From: CAYUVH01 sp964448135
GTDB lineage: Bacteria; Verrucomicrobiota; Verrucomicrobiia; Limisphaerales; UBA8199
NCBI GenBank assembly: GCA_964448135.1
Contig: CAYUVH010000058.1
Location: 62,001 to 126,000 of the forward strand
Direction of reading: 5' to 3'
DNA length: 64,000 nucleotides
Positions 35,331-44,367 of this stretch are shown piece after piece (position 1 is the stretch's first letter; the number at the start of each line of letters is the position of its first letter). Under the pieces are notes generated by a model. It did not search any database. It had not been told where the DNA came from and was given only the letters and a program-made list of their open reading frames with translations. The position numbers and the translations under genes are program-made.

Positions 35331-37667
35331 ATGAAACGTTGGATTTCACTGTTCGCTGTGCTTGCGCTGGCGGTTGCCAGGCCGCTTTCCTCCACCGCCG
35401 CGGGCTTCATTATCGTCGTGGACACCTCCTGGCAGCCCGGGCCCAACCCGCCCTCCATGCCCCCTTGGCCGGAGCACCGGATCCGCCCGCCGCAACCTCA
35501 TGCTTTCGCCCCGCTTGAAGTGGCATCAGTCAAAGTAAACACCCGCATCCGTGACCAGGTCGCCACCACCGCCGTGGACCAGGAATTCTACAATCCCAAC
35601 AACGCCCGCCTCGAAGGCACCTTTGTCTTTCCGGTCCCCAAAGGCGCCCACATTGACAAGTTCACCATGGAAATTGACGGCAAGCAGGTGCAGGCCGAAC
35701 TCCTCGCCGCCGACAAAGCTCGCGGCATCTACGAGGATATCGTCCGCAAGATGAAGGACCCCGCCCTCCTCGAATACGCCGGCCAGGACATATTCAAAGT
35801 CCGCATCTTCCCGATTGAACCCCGCAGCCGCAAACGCGTCACCCTCTCCTACACTCAGGTTCTCACCGCCGACAGCGGGCTCGTCAGCTACACGCTGCCG
35901 CTCGGCACGCAAAAGTTTTCCTCCAAGCCCGTTCACAACGTGAGCGTGAAAGTGGACCTCGACACCAAGCGCCCGCTCAAATCCATTTACTCCCCCAGCC
36001 ACGCCGTCGAAATCAAACGCGACGGTTCGCGCCACGCCACCGCCGGCTACGAAGCCACCGACGTGAGCCCGGACGCCGACTTTGCCCTCTACTTCGCGCC
36101 CGAACAGGACGAGATTGGCCTGAACCTCCTGACCTACCGCACTCCCGGTGAAGACGGGTATTTCCTGCTCCTTGCTTCGCCGGGCATGGACGTTGAGGAG
36201 AAACAAGTGGTCTCCAAGGACGTCGTCTTTGTTCTGGATACTTCCGGCTCGATGGCTGGTGCCAAACTTGAGCAGGCGAAGAAGGCAATGCTGTTTTGCA
36301 TTGAGAATCTCAACGACGGTGACCGCTTCGAAATTCTACGTTTCTCAACGGAGGTTGAGCCGCTCTTCAATAAACTGGTTACGGCGGATCGGAAGAATCG
36401 CAATCGGGCCGAGACCTTTGTGACCGGCCTTAGGCCGATTGGGGGGACGGCCATTGATGATGCGCTACGCAAAGCACTCGCTTTGCGTCCCTCATCGAGT
36501 CAGCCGTTCCAGGTCATATTCCTGACCGACGGGCAGCCGACGATCGGGACCACGGATATCGACCAGATCGTGATTAATGTTAATAAGTTGAGTGAGGGGC
36601 GGACCCGGGTCTTCTCGTTTGGGATAGGGACGGATGTGAATACGCACCTCTTGGACCGGATCACGGAGGCGACCCGTGGGTTTAGCCAATACGTTCTGCC
36701 GCAGGAGGATATAGAAGTCAAAGTCTCCAGTTTCTTCTCCAAAATCAAGGATCCTGTCCTGGCCAATCCGGAGCTGAAATTCACCGGCGATATTCATGTC
36801 TCCAAACTTTATCCTTCGCCGCTGCCCGATTTATTTAAGGGGCAGCAGCTCGTTTTGGTCGGGCGTTACTCCGGGAATGGTCCGTCGGCGATCGAGATCG
36901 AGGGGGCCATCAATGGCCGAAACAAGAAGTTTACCTATGAGGCGAAGTTCCCGAAGAAAGCGGGCGGGAACGAATTCATTCCGCGACTTTGGGCGACGCG
37001 GCGGGTTGGATATTTGTTGGATGAGATACGGCTACATGGAGAAAACTCGGAACTTCGCGATGAGGTCACTGAGCTGGCCCGCCGCTACGGTATTGTGACG
37101 CCTTACACTGCGTATCTCATCGTTGAGGACGAATCGCGGCGCGGTGTGGCCGTGCAATCCCAATCCCTGCCCGGATTAGACCAGGATCGCGCAGCGCGAC
37201 AGGTCGCCAAACAAACCTACGATTCCTATAAAAAGCAAACCGTGGGCGATAAAGCCCTGGGGGGAGCCCGCGCCAGCGCCGAACTCAAGACCGCCGCGGC
37301 TCCCATGCCGACGTCGCCGGCCGGTTCGTCCTTCGGAGGTGCGGGAGGCATGGCGGAATCCCGCCGTTTGATGGGGATGTCCGCGAACGGCTCGGCCAAC
37401 CAACCAGCGGCCAAAGACAAGGAGCGCGCGCTTGAATACAGCCAGCAATTCCGCTTTGTCGCGGGGAAGAACTTCTTCCAGAACGACAAGCAGTGGGTGG
37501 ACTCCGAAGTCCAGAAGCATCCGAAGGCGAAATCCATCCGGTTGCAATTGGGCTCGAAGGAATACTTCGATTTCGCAGCCAAACATCCCGAGACGCTCGC
37601 CTGGCTGGCGCTCGGAGCGAACACGCGGTTTTACCTGGAGGAGACGGTCTACGAGGTGGGGGAATAG
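35331..37667 (+). CDS. VIT and vWA domain protein, secreted
   Basis: 778 residues from the second ATG, giving a signal peptide MKRWISLFAVLALAVARPLS. VIT domain at about 45-170 (VATTAVDQEFYNPNNARLEG, FVFPVPKGAHIDKFTMEIDG). vWA domain at about 297-470 with the MIDAS motif DTSGSM (Asp303) and FLTDGQPTIG. The C-terminal third includes a Ala/Gly/Ser/Pro low-complexity stretch. Inter-alpha-trypsin-inhibitor heavy chains have the same VIT-vWA order. No sortase or PEP-CTERM tail is visible. Codon choice shifts at about 36230-37150. It is 133 bp upstream of the alpha-2-macroglobulin gene. Confidence 0.85.
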   Translation: MKRWISLFAVLALAVARPLSSTAAGFIIVVDTSWQPGPNPPSMPPWPEHRIRPPQPHAFAPLEVASVKVNTRIRDQVATTAVDQEFYNPNNARLEGTFVFPVPKGAHIDKFTMEIDGKQVQAELLAADKARGIYEDIVRKMKDPALLEYAGQDIFKVRIFPIEPRSRKRVTLSYTQVLTADSGLVSYTLPLGTQKFSSKPVHNVSVKVDLDTKRPLKSIYSPSHAVEIKRDGSRHATAGYEATDVSPDADFALYFAPEQDEIGLNLLTYRTPGEDGYFLLLASPGMDVEEKQVVSKDVVFVLDTSGSMAGAKLEQAKKAMLFCIENLNDGDRFEILRFSTEVEPLFNKLVTADRKNRNRAETFVTGLRPIGGTAIDDALRKALALRPSSSQPFQVIFLTDGQPTIGTTDIDQIVINVNKLSEGRTRVFSFGIGTDVNTHLLDRITEATRGFSQYVLPQEDIEVKVSSFFSKIKDPVLANPELKFTGDIHVSKLYPSPLPDLFKGQQLVLVGRYSGNGPSAIEIEGAINGRNKKFTYEAKFPKKAGGNEFIPRLWATRRVGYLLDEIRLHGENSELRDEVTELARRYGIVTPYTAYLIVEDESRRGVAVQSQSLPGLDQDRAARQVAKQTYDSYKKQTVGDKALGGARASAELKTAAAPMPTSPAGSSFGGAGGMAESRRLMGMSANGSANQPAAKDKERALEYSQQFRFVAGKNFFQNDKQWVDSEVQKHPKAKSIRLQLGSKEYFDFAAKHPETLAWLALGANTRFYLEETVYEVGE

Positions 37668-37800
37668 GCGCGGGATGCCGGGGGACCAGTTCCCCCGGTA
37701 TCCAGCCAATGCGGGGTTTCGTTAGTGTTTGCCAAGTTGGGAGCAAAAGCGGTCTATTGCCGTCTAATCGAGAGGTACGATTGGGCACGTGAAGAGTCTT

Positions 37801-40800
37801 ATGAAACGAATTTTCTTTGTGGCTGCGGTTTTGGCGGGGCTACTGTTCAGCATGGGAGCAAATGCGGGACCGCGTGATGCGCAGTGGAAGGCGGTGGAGG
37901 AGGCGATTCAAAAAGGACTGCCGCGCACGGCCATCACGAACCTGGAGCCGATCATCGCCGGCGCGCTGAAGGACAAGAATTACGCGGAGGCGGTCAAGGC
38001 CATCGGCGAGAAGATCGCGCTGGAAGGGAATGTGCAAGGCAACAAGCCAGAGGAAAAAATCACCCGTTTGCAGGCCGAGATCGCCAAGGCCCCCGCCGAA
38101 ATGGTGCCGCTCATGGATACCCTGCTGGCGGAGTGGTATTGGCAGTATTTTCAGCGGAACCGCTGGCGTTTCATGCAGCGCACGGCCACGGCCCAGGCGC
38201 CGGGCAAGGACTTCACGACTTGGGACCTGCCGCGATTGTTTGCCGAAATTGATCGCCAGTTCCAAAAAGCGCTGAAGGCCGAAGCGATCCTGAAGGCCAC
38301 ACCCATATCGGCGTGGAACGATTTGCTCCTGAAGGGGACGATGCCCGACAGCTACCGCCCCACGCTGTATGACTTCATCGTTTATGAGGCTCTCAGTTTC
38401 TACACGACCGGAGAACAAGCGGGCGCCCGGCCGGAGAACACGTTCCAACTCTCCGCTGAGACGCCCATCCTGGACGCGGCGGAGAAGTTTCTGGCGTGGA
38501 AACCGGGTGCAGCTCCGGGCGCGAGCGGCGAGGACAAATTCACCCCCGAACTCCGCGCGATTGCGCTGTACCAGGATCTGCTGCGCTTCCATCAAAAGGA
38601 CGCCGCCCCACGCGCCGCTTTTGCCGCGGCAGATTTGGAGCGGCTGACCTGGGGATGGAATGCGTCCTTCGGAGAAAATAAAAGCCAGCGCTACGCCGCG
38701 GCCTTGGAAAATTTCATCAAGGCGAGTTCCGGCACAGAGGTTTCCACGCTCGCCATCGAACGCGCCGCCCGCCTTAAGCAATCCGAAGGCGACCTCGTGG
38801 CAGCGCGCAATCTCGCCATCAGCGGGGCCGAAACTTTTCCGCAATCGCCGGGCGCAAAACTCTGTCACAATCTCATCCAGGAGATCGAAGCCAAATCCGC
38901 GTCGATCGCCACGGAGCGGGTGTGGAACTGTTTCGCGGGTGGTTCGGGAGCGGACGCCAACACGTGCCCGGACATCACGGTGCAATATCGCAATGTCACG
39001 AATGTGTATTTCCGGGCGGTGCCGTGGAAGTGGGAGGTGTTTCTTGAAAAACATCACAACCGCCCGGAGAATCTAAACGAGGAGGAACGGAAAGCCGTGC
39101 TGGCGGCGACCAACTTTTTTGCCTGGTCAGCAGCACTTCCCGCCACGACCAACTACCGCACCAAATCCATTTCCCTACCCGCTCCCACGACGCTCAAGCC
39201 GGGATTCTATTTCATCATTGCCAGTCACGACCCCAGCTTTGGCGAAACGGAGAACATCGTCTCGCTCACCACGGTTTGGGTAAGCGATCTCGCCCTCATC
39301 ACGCGCACACGCGATGCGCGGATTGAGGGTTTCGTCCTCGACGCCAATACCGGCGAGCCGCTACCCGGTTCGGAAGTATCGGTGTGGCACCTGAACAACT
39401 CGGGCGATCGCGTCGGCGATCCCTCGCTCACCACTGACGAACTGGGGTTTTTCTCGATGAAGGCAGAGCGCAATCGCGGTTACCTGCTCCGCGCCAGCCA
39501 CGCCGGTCGCAAGGTGGCCACGAGCGGCGACATCGCCGATTACTATTTTGAGCCGGAAGAAAAGCCTGCGGGCATGACCTTTTTCTTCACGGATCGCGCG
39601 ATCTACCGGCCCGGCCAGACGATCCAATACAAGGGCATCAGCCTCTGGGTGGATAAGAAAAAGAATGACTACGAAGTCCTCACCAACGAAGCGGTCACCG
39701 TGGTCTTCCGGGACCCCAATGGCAAGGAAATCGCCCGCAAGAATCACCGAGCCAACGCCTTCGGGTCCTTCACTGGCAGCTTTACCGCACCGCGCGATCG
39801 CTTGATGGGCGGAATGACGCTGGTCGCGGAAGGGCGCGCGAAAGGCCAAGCCTGGCTGCGCGTGGAAGAATACAAGCGGCCGAAGTTCGAAGTAACACTC
39901 GACGCACCGAAGACCGCCGCGCGCCTCAACGAAAAGGCCGCGCTGACCGGCCACGCCATGGGTTACACGGGCGCGGCGGTGGATGGCGCCCGTGTCGAAT
40001 ACCGCGTCACGCGCATGGCGCAAATGCCCTGGTGGTGGTGGGGCCGCTGGGGTGGTGGGTCGGGCGACAGCCAGGAAATCGCGCATGGCACCACCAAAAC
40101 CGAGACTGATGGCACGTTCAAAATTGATTTTACCGCCACGGCCGATCCCAAGGTTCTACCGAAAGACGAGCCGGTCTTCACCTTCCAGGTGCACGCCGAC
40201 GTTACCGACAATGCCGGTGAAACTCGTTCCGCCGACTTCAGCGTCCGACTCGGCTACGCGGCACTGGAAGCAACTCTGAGTGCCGGTGAATGGCAAACGG
40301 AACAGCGTTCGGTGGAAATCTCCGCCACCACGAAAACGCTCGACGGCGAACCCCAGGTCGCCGAAGGCAGTGTGAAAATCTACGATTTGCAAGTGCCCGC
40401 CCGCGCGCATCGTCCGGCGCTTTCGACCCAGCCCTATTACGGATATCACCGCGGCATTCCTCCTCCAGACGGAGCCGAGGAGGACCGCCCCGCGCCGGAC
40501 ATGTCCGATCCCAATAACTGGCCGCTGGGCAAAGTGATCGCTGAAAAAGGGTTCACCACCGATACCAACGGCATGGCGAAGCTCTCTTTCAAACTGCCCG
40601 AGGGCGCCTACCGCGCGGTGCTCGAAACGCAGGATCGCTTCGGTAAGAAAGTCACTGCCCGGCAGCCGTTGCTCGTGCGGAATCCGGAATCGCCGCAGTT
40701 GAAAATCAAAATCCCGTGGATCGTCGCCGCGCCGTCGTGGGAAGCACAACCGGGGCAGGATTTCGTGGCGTTGTGGGGCACGGGCTATGAAAGCGGGCGT

Positions 40801-43800
40801 GCGTTTGTGGAAATCGAACACCACCGTAAAATCATCAAGCGCTTCTGGACGGCTCCCGGTCGCACCCAGGAGCAGGTCAAGGTCGCGGTCACCGAAGCGA
40901 TGCGCGGAGGTTTTCAGCTTCATATCACCCAGGTCCGGGACAACCGCGCACTGCTCGACAGCCGCCAAGTTAGCGTGCCGTGGAAGAACAAGGATCTCGA
41001 TCTGAGCTGGGAACATTTCGTTTCGAAATTACAACCCGGCGCCAAGGAGACCTGGACCCTCGTCATCCGGCCGAGCGGCACCGATGTCACGAATTCCGCC
41101 AGTGTGCAAAAATCCGCTGCGGAATTGGTCGCCACGCTTTATGACGAATCCCTCGACGCGTTCGCCCCGCTCAACTGGCCGGAGCACTTCAACGTCTTTT
41201 ACAACGATTTCTCCTATTACGTGCCGCAGTTTGTGAACTTCAATGTCGGCTTCGAGCATTTGTTTGGTGGCTGGAGCCAGAACTATGAGGAAGTCCAGAT
41301 CAGCTACCGCTCGTTTCCGCCGGATTTGACGGCGGCGCTGTGGGGGTATGGATATTTTACGTTCGGAGGAAGGTCAGGTGGCCCGATGGTAGCCCGCCGC
41401 ATGGCCGTGGCCACAGATTCGTATGCGGATGCTAATGGCATTACCGCCACGGCTGCGATGCCCGCACCCGCCTCGCCAACAACCGAGGCTATTGTCAACG
41501 GATACGCCAAAGAGGTTCCCGCAAGCGCGGCGAACATGCCCGCAGGAGGAGCATACAAACAGACTGACAAAATCGAAGCCGGGGGCGGCTCGGCCAATGC
41601 TCCCAAACCTGATCTCAGCAAAGTCACTGCCCGCAAGAATCTGAACGAAACCGCCTTCTTCTTCCCCCAACTCACTTCCGATTCAAACGGCGTCGTGCGA
41701 ATGACCTTCACCATGCCGGAAGCTCTGACGAAGTGGCACTTCCGGGGTTTCGCGCACGACCAGTCGGTCCGAAGCGGTTTCCTCCAGGGTCATGCCGTCA
41801 CTTCCAAGGATATCATGGTCCAACCCAACCCACCACGCTTCCTGCGCGAGGGCGACGCGATTGAGTTCACCGTCAAGGTCTCGAACCAATCCGACGTGCC
41901 GCAATCCGGCGCGGTGAAACTCTCGTTCAAAGACGCGCTCACGGATCAACCGGCCGACAAACTCCTCGGCCTGCGCAACACCGAGCAGTCATTCAACATA
42001 CCCGCCAAGGAATCCCGCGCGTTCTCCTGGCGCATCTCGGTGCCCGATGGCTGCCCTTACCTGACCTATCAGACCGTGGCAGCGTCGGCGAAATTCTCCG
42101 ACGGTGAAGCCGGCGCCATCCCCGTGCTTTCGCGCCGCATCCTCGTCACGGAATCACTGCCGCTGCCGATTCGCGGCCCCGCGACGAAGAAGTTCAACTT
42201 CACGTCGCTCGAGAAATCCGGCAGTTCCAAATCACTCCAAAACGAAAGCCTGGTCGTCCAGATGGTTTCACAGCCGGCCTGGTATGCCGTCCTCGCGCTG
42301 CCGTACCTGATGGAATATCCCTACGAGTGCTCAGAGCAGATTTTCAATCGCTTCTACGCAAACTCCCTCGCGCGTTCCATCGCCAACAGCGATCCCAAAA
42401 TCCAGCGCATCTTCGAGCAATGGCGCAACACACCCGCGCTCGAAAGTCCGCTCGAAAAAAACCAGGACCTGAAATCCGTCATGCTCGAGGAGACCCCGTG
42501 GCTCCGGCAGGCCCAGAGCGAAAGCCAGGCGCGCAAGAACGTCGGCATTCTCTTCGACAACAATCGCTTGAATTACGAAACCGAAGCCACGTTGCAGAAG
42601 CTGGCGGAACGCCAGCTTCCCGATGGAACATGGTCGTGGTTCCCCGGCGGGCACGGCGACCGCTACATCACGCTCTACATTACCACCGGTTTCGGTCGCC
42701 TGCGCCGACTCGGCGTGGACGTCAACGTTCAACCGGCCGTGCGCGCGCTGCGCAGTCTCGATGAATGGATGGACAAGGAATACAAAGACATACAAAAGGG
42801 CGATCATCCCGAGAAATACGTCCCTTCCTCGACGGTCGCGCTCTATCTCTACGGCCGCAGCTTTTTCCTCAAAGACCGGCCCATTGCCAAGAACCATCAG
42901 CCCGCGATCGATTTCTTTCTCAAGCAATCCCGCAAATTCTGGCTGGCGACGAACTGCCGCCAGACGCAGGGCCACCTCGCGCTCGGCCTGCTCCGCTTCA
43001 ACGCCGCCAATCCGAACGCCGATGCCACGCCGCAGGACATCATGAAGTCGCTCAAAGAACGCAGCGTGACCGACGACGAGATGGGCCGCTTCTGGCGCGA
43101 AACCGAATTGAGCTGGTGGTGGTATCGCGCGCCCATTGAAACCCAGGCGCTCATGATCGAAGCCTTTGACGAAATCACCCACGACGCCAAAGCCGTCGAG
43201 GAGTGCCAGGTCTGGTTGCTCAAACAAAAGCAAACCCAGGACTGGAAAACCACCAAAGCCACCGCCGACGCCGTCTACGCCCTGCTCCTGCGCGGCAAAA
43301 ACCTGCTCTCCAGCGATGCCCTCGTCGAAGTAAAGCTTGGCGGCCTCGACATCACGCCCGGTTCTTCCTCCCGAGCGAAGCTCGATGCTTCCCACCCTCA
43401 ACCTTCAACCCTCAACCCTCAACCCAAGCCGGAGGCAGGAACCGGTTTTTACGAATACCGCTTCGCTCCCGCCGACATCAAACCCAAGCTCGGCGAGATC
43501 ACCGTGAAGAAGACCGATCCCGGCGCGGCCTGGGGCAGCGTGACCTGGCAATACCTTGAGGACATGAGCAAAGTGGTTCCCTACGCCGGCACGCCGCTGA
43601 AGCTGAAGAAGAGTTTGTTCGTGAAACAAAACACCAGTTCCGGCCCGGTGCTTCAGCCGGTGAAGGGCGCGCTCAATGTCGGGGATGAACTCGTCGTGCG
43701 CGTTGAACTCCGCACCGATCGCGACATGGAATACGTCCATCTCGAAGACCAGCGTGGCAGCGGCACGGAACCCGTGAATGTCCTATCCCGTTACAAATAC

Positions 43801-44007
43801 CAGGATGGGCTGGGCTACTACGAAAGCACCCGCGACGTCGCGAGCCACTTCTTTATCGACTATCTGCCGAAGGGTGTCTATGTGTTCGAGTATTCGACGC
43901 GGATCCAGTTGCGCGGCCAGTACCAGACGGGAATCGCCCAAATCCAATGCATGTATGCGCCGGAATTCAACAGCCACAGCGAGAGCATTCCGTTGGTAGT
44001 GAAATAA
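37801..44007 (+). CDS. Bacterial alpha-2-macroglobulin with thioester
   Basis: 2068 residues; signal peptide MKRIFFVAAVLAGLLFSMGANA without a lipobox, so likely soluble periplasmic. MG-type beta domains include FFFTDRAIYRPGQTIQYKGI and LRVEEYKRPKFEVTL. Before the complement-like part is a flexible Ala/Pro/Gly bait-like region (about 1190-1275). KWHFRGFAHDQ and VQPNPPRFLREGD start the A2M domain. The thioester motif CSEQ lies at 1510-1513 (YPYECSEQIFNRFYAN), followed by the helical TED. Family role: bait cleavage springs a covalent protease trap. It is longer than most bacterial homologues (about 1500-1900 aa). A CTCAACC repeat is inserted in frame near residue 1866. Confidence 0.93.
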   Translation: MKRIFFVAAVLAGLLFSMGANAGPRDAQWKAVEEAIQKGLPRTAITNLEPIIAGALKDKNYAEAVKAIGEKIALEGNVQGNKPEEKITRLQAEIAKAPAEMVPLMDTLLAEWYWQYFQRNRWRFMQRTATAQAPGKDFTTWDLPRLFAEIDRQFQKALKAEAILKATPISAWNDLLLKGTMPDSYRPTLYDFIVYEALSFYTTGEQAGARPENTFQLSAETPILDAAEKFLAWKPGAAPGASGEDKFTPELRAIALYQDLLRFHQKDAAPRAAFAAADLERLTWGWNASFGENKSQRYAAALENFIKASSGTEVSTLAIERAARLKQSEGDLVAARNLAISGAETFPQSPGAKLCHNLIQEIEAKSASIATERVWNCFAGGSGADANTCPDITVQYRNVTNVYFRAVPWKWEVFLEKHHNRPENLNEEERKAVLAATNFFAWSAALPATTNYRTKSISLPAPTTLKPGFYFIIASHDPSFGETENIVSLTTVWVSDLALITRTRDARIEGFVLDANTGEPLPGSEVSVWHLNNSGDRVGDPSLTTDELGFFSMKAERNRGYLLRASHAGRKVATSGDIADYYFEPEEKPAGMTFFFTDRAIYRPGQTIQYKGISLWVDKKKNDYEVLTNEAVTVVFRDPNGKEIARKNHRANAFGSFTGSFTAPRDRLMGGMTLVAEGRAKGQAWLRVEEYKRPKFEVTLDAPKTAARLNEKAALTGHAMGYTGAAVDGARVEYRVTRMAQMPWWWWGRWGGGSGDSQEIAHGTTKTETDGTFKIDFTATADPKVLPKDEPVFTFQVHADVTDNAGETRSADFSVRLGYAALEATLSAGEWQTEQRSVEISATTKTLDGEPQVAEGSVKIYDLQVPARAHRPALSTQPYYGYHRGIPPPDGAEEDRPAPDMSDPNNWPLGKVIAEKGFTTDTNGMAKLSFKLPEGAYRAVLETQDRFGKKVTARQPLLVRNPESPQLKIKIPWIVAAPSWEAQPGQDFVALWGTGYESGRAFVEIEHHRKIIKRFWTAPGRTQEQVKVAVTEAMRGGFQLHITQVRDNRALLDSRQVSVPWKNKDLDLSWEHFVSKLQPGAKETWTLVIRPSGTDVTNSASVQKSAAELVATLYDESLDAFAPLNWPEHFNVFYNDFSYYVPQFVNFNVGFEHLFGGWSQNYEEVQISYRSFPPDLTAALWGYGYFTFGGRSGGPMVARRMAVATDSYADANGITATAAMPAPASPTTEAIVNGYAKEVPASAANMPAGGAYKQTDKIEAGGGSANAPKPDLSKVTARKNLNETAFFFPQLTSDSNGVVRMTFTMPEALTKWHFRGFAHDQSVRSGFLQGHAVTSKDIMVQPNPPRFLREGDAIEFTVKVSNQSDVPQSGAVKLSFKDALTDQPADKLLGLRNTEQSFNIPAKESRAFSWRISVPDGCPYLTYQTVAASAKFSDGEAGAIPVLSRRILVTESLPLPIRGPATKKFNFTSLEKSGSSKSLQNESLVVQMVSQPAWYAVLALPYLMEYPYECSEQIFNRFYANSLARSIANSDPKIQRIFEQWRNTPALESPLEKNQDLKSVMLEETPWLRQAQSESQARKNVGILFDNNRLNYETEATLQKLAERQLPDGTWSWFPGGHGDRYITLYITTGFGRLRRLGVDVNVQPAVRALRSLDEWMDKEYKDIQKGDHPEKYVPSSTVALYLYGRSFFLKDRPIAKNHQPAIDFFLKQSRKFWLATNCRQTQGHLALGLLRFNAANPNADATPQDIMKSLKERSVTDDEMGRFWRETELSWWWYRAPIETQALMIEAFDEITHDAKAVEECQVWLLKQKQTQDWKTTKATADAVYALLLRGKNLLSSDALVEVKLGGLDITPGSSSRAKLDASHPQPSTLNPQPKPEAGTGFYEYRFAPADIKPKLGEITVKKTDPGAAWGSVTWQYLEDMSKVVPYAGTPLKLKKSLFVKQNTSSGPVLQPVKGALNVGDELVVRVELRTDRDMEYVHLEDQRGSGTEPVNVLSRYKYQDGLGYYESTRDVASHFFIDYLPKGVYVFEYSTRIQLRGQYQTGIAQIQCMYAPEFNSHSESIPLVVK
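43396..43426. repeat. CTCAACC repeat inside the macroglobulin gene
   Basis: About four 7-bp CTCAACC/TTCAACC units translated in frame as PQPSTLNPQP. The same simple repeat lies in a gap at 5494-5525. It adds ~10 residues to a surface linker of the protein without breaking the frame. Confidence 0.65.
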
Positions 44008-44086
44008 CATGCTTATTCGGTTTGTGGACAAAGCCCACAGATACAGCCCGCGGGCACCCTTCGAAACGGGCGGCGGGACGCCGCCC

Positions 44087-44115
44087 GAACTCGCAGGCGA
44101 GGACGCCCGCGCTAC
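44087..44115 (-). repeat. 29-bp repeat with internal hairpin, copy 2
   Basis: Reverse complement of the element at 27147-27175 with 28 of 29 bases identical. It lies in the 360-bp gap between the alpha-2-macroglobulin and serpin genes. Confidence 0.7.
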
Positions 44116-44166
44116 GAGCGGGCCACCCGCAGCTTGATTGACGAGGCGCCCAAGGCAAAACGGATT

Positions 44167-44240
44167 GGCAGAAAGATGGGGTCAGAAAAATGACCGGAAA
44201 GGCCCGAAATATGACAGAAAAATTTTGTGACAGAAAAATG
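44167..44240. repeat. Degenerate (G)ACAGAAAAAT repeat
   Basis: Four spaced units: GGCAGAAAGATG, GTCAGAAAAATGA, GACAGAAAAATT and GACAGAAAAATG, 14 to 32 bp apart. AT-rich compared with the surrounding genome, lying upstream of the serpin gene; may include promoter elements, but none is clear. Confidence 0.55.
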
Positions 44241-44367
44241 TTTATGAACGGGCGACTCCGGGAGCGCTGCGGTTGTCCCGCAACCGGATTGGCAGGAATA
44301 ATTACTGCAAAAGACTAAAAAATTGATTCTGCATTCAAGGGGCGATCCGCCCAAACCAACTCCGTAT

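Noticed and set aside
44167..44240. Possible CRISPR-like array of GACAGAAAAAT units
   Set aside because: Units are short, degenerate and irregularly spaced, with no cas genes nearby.
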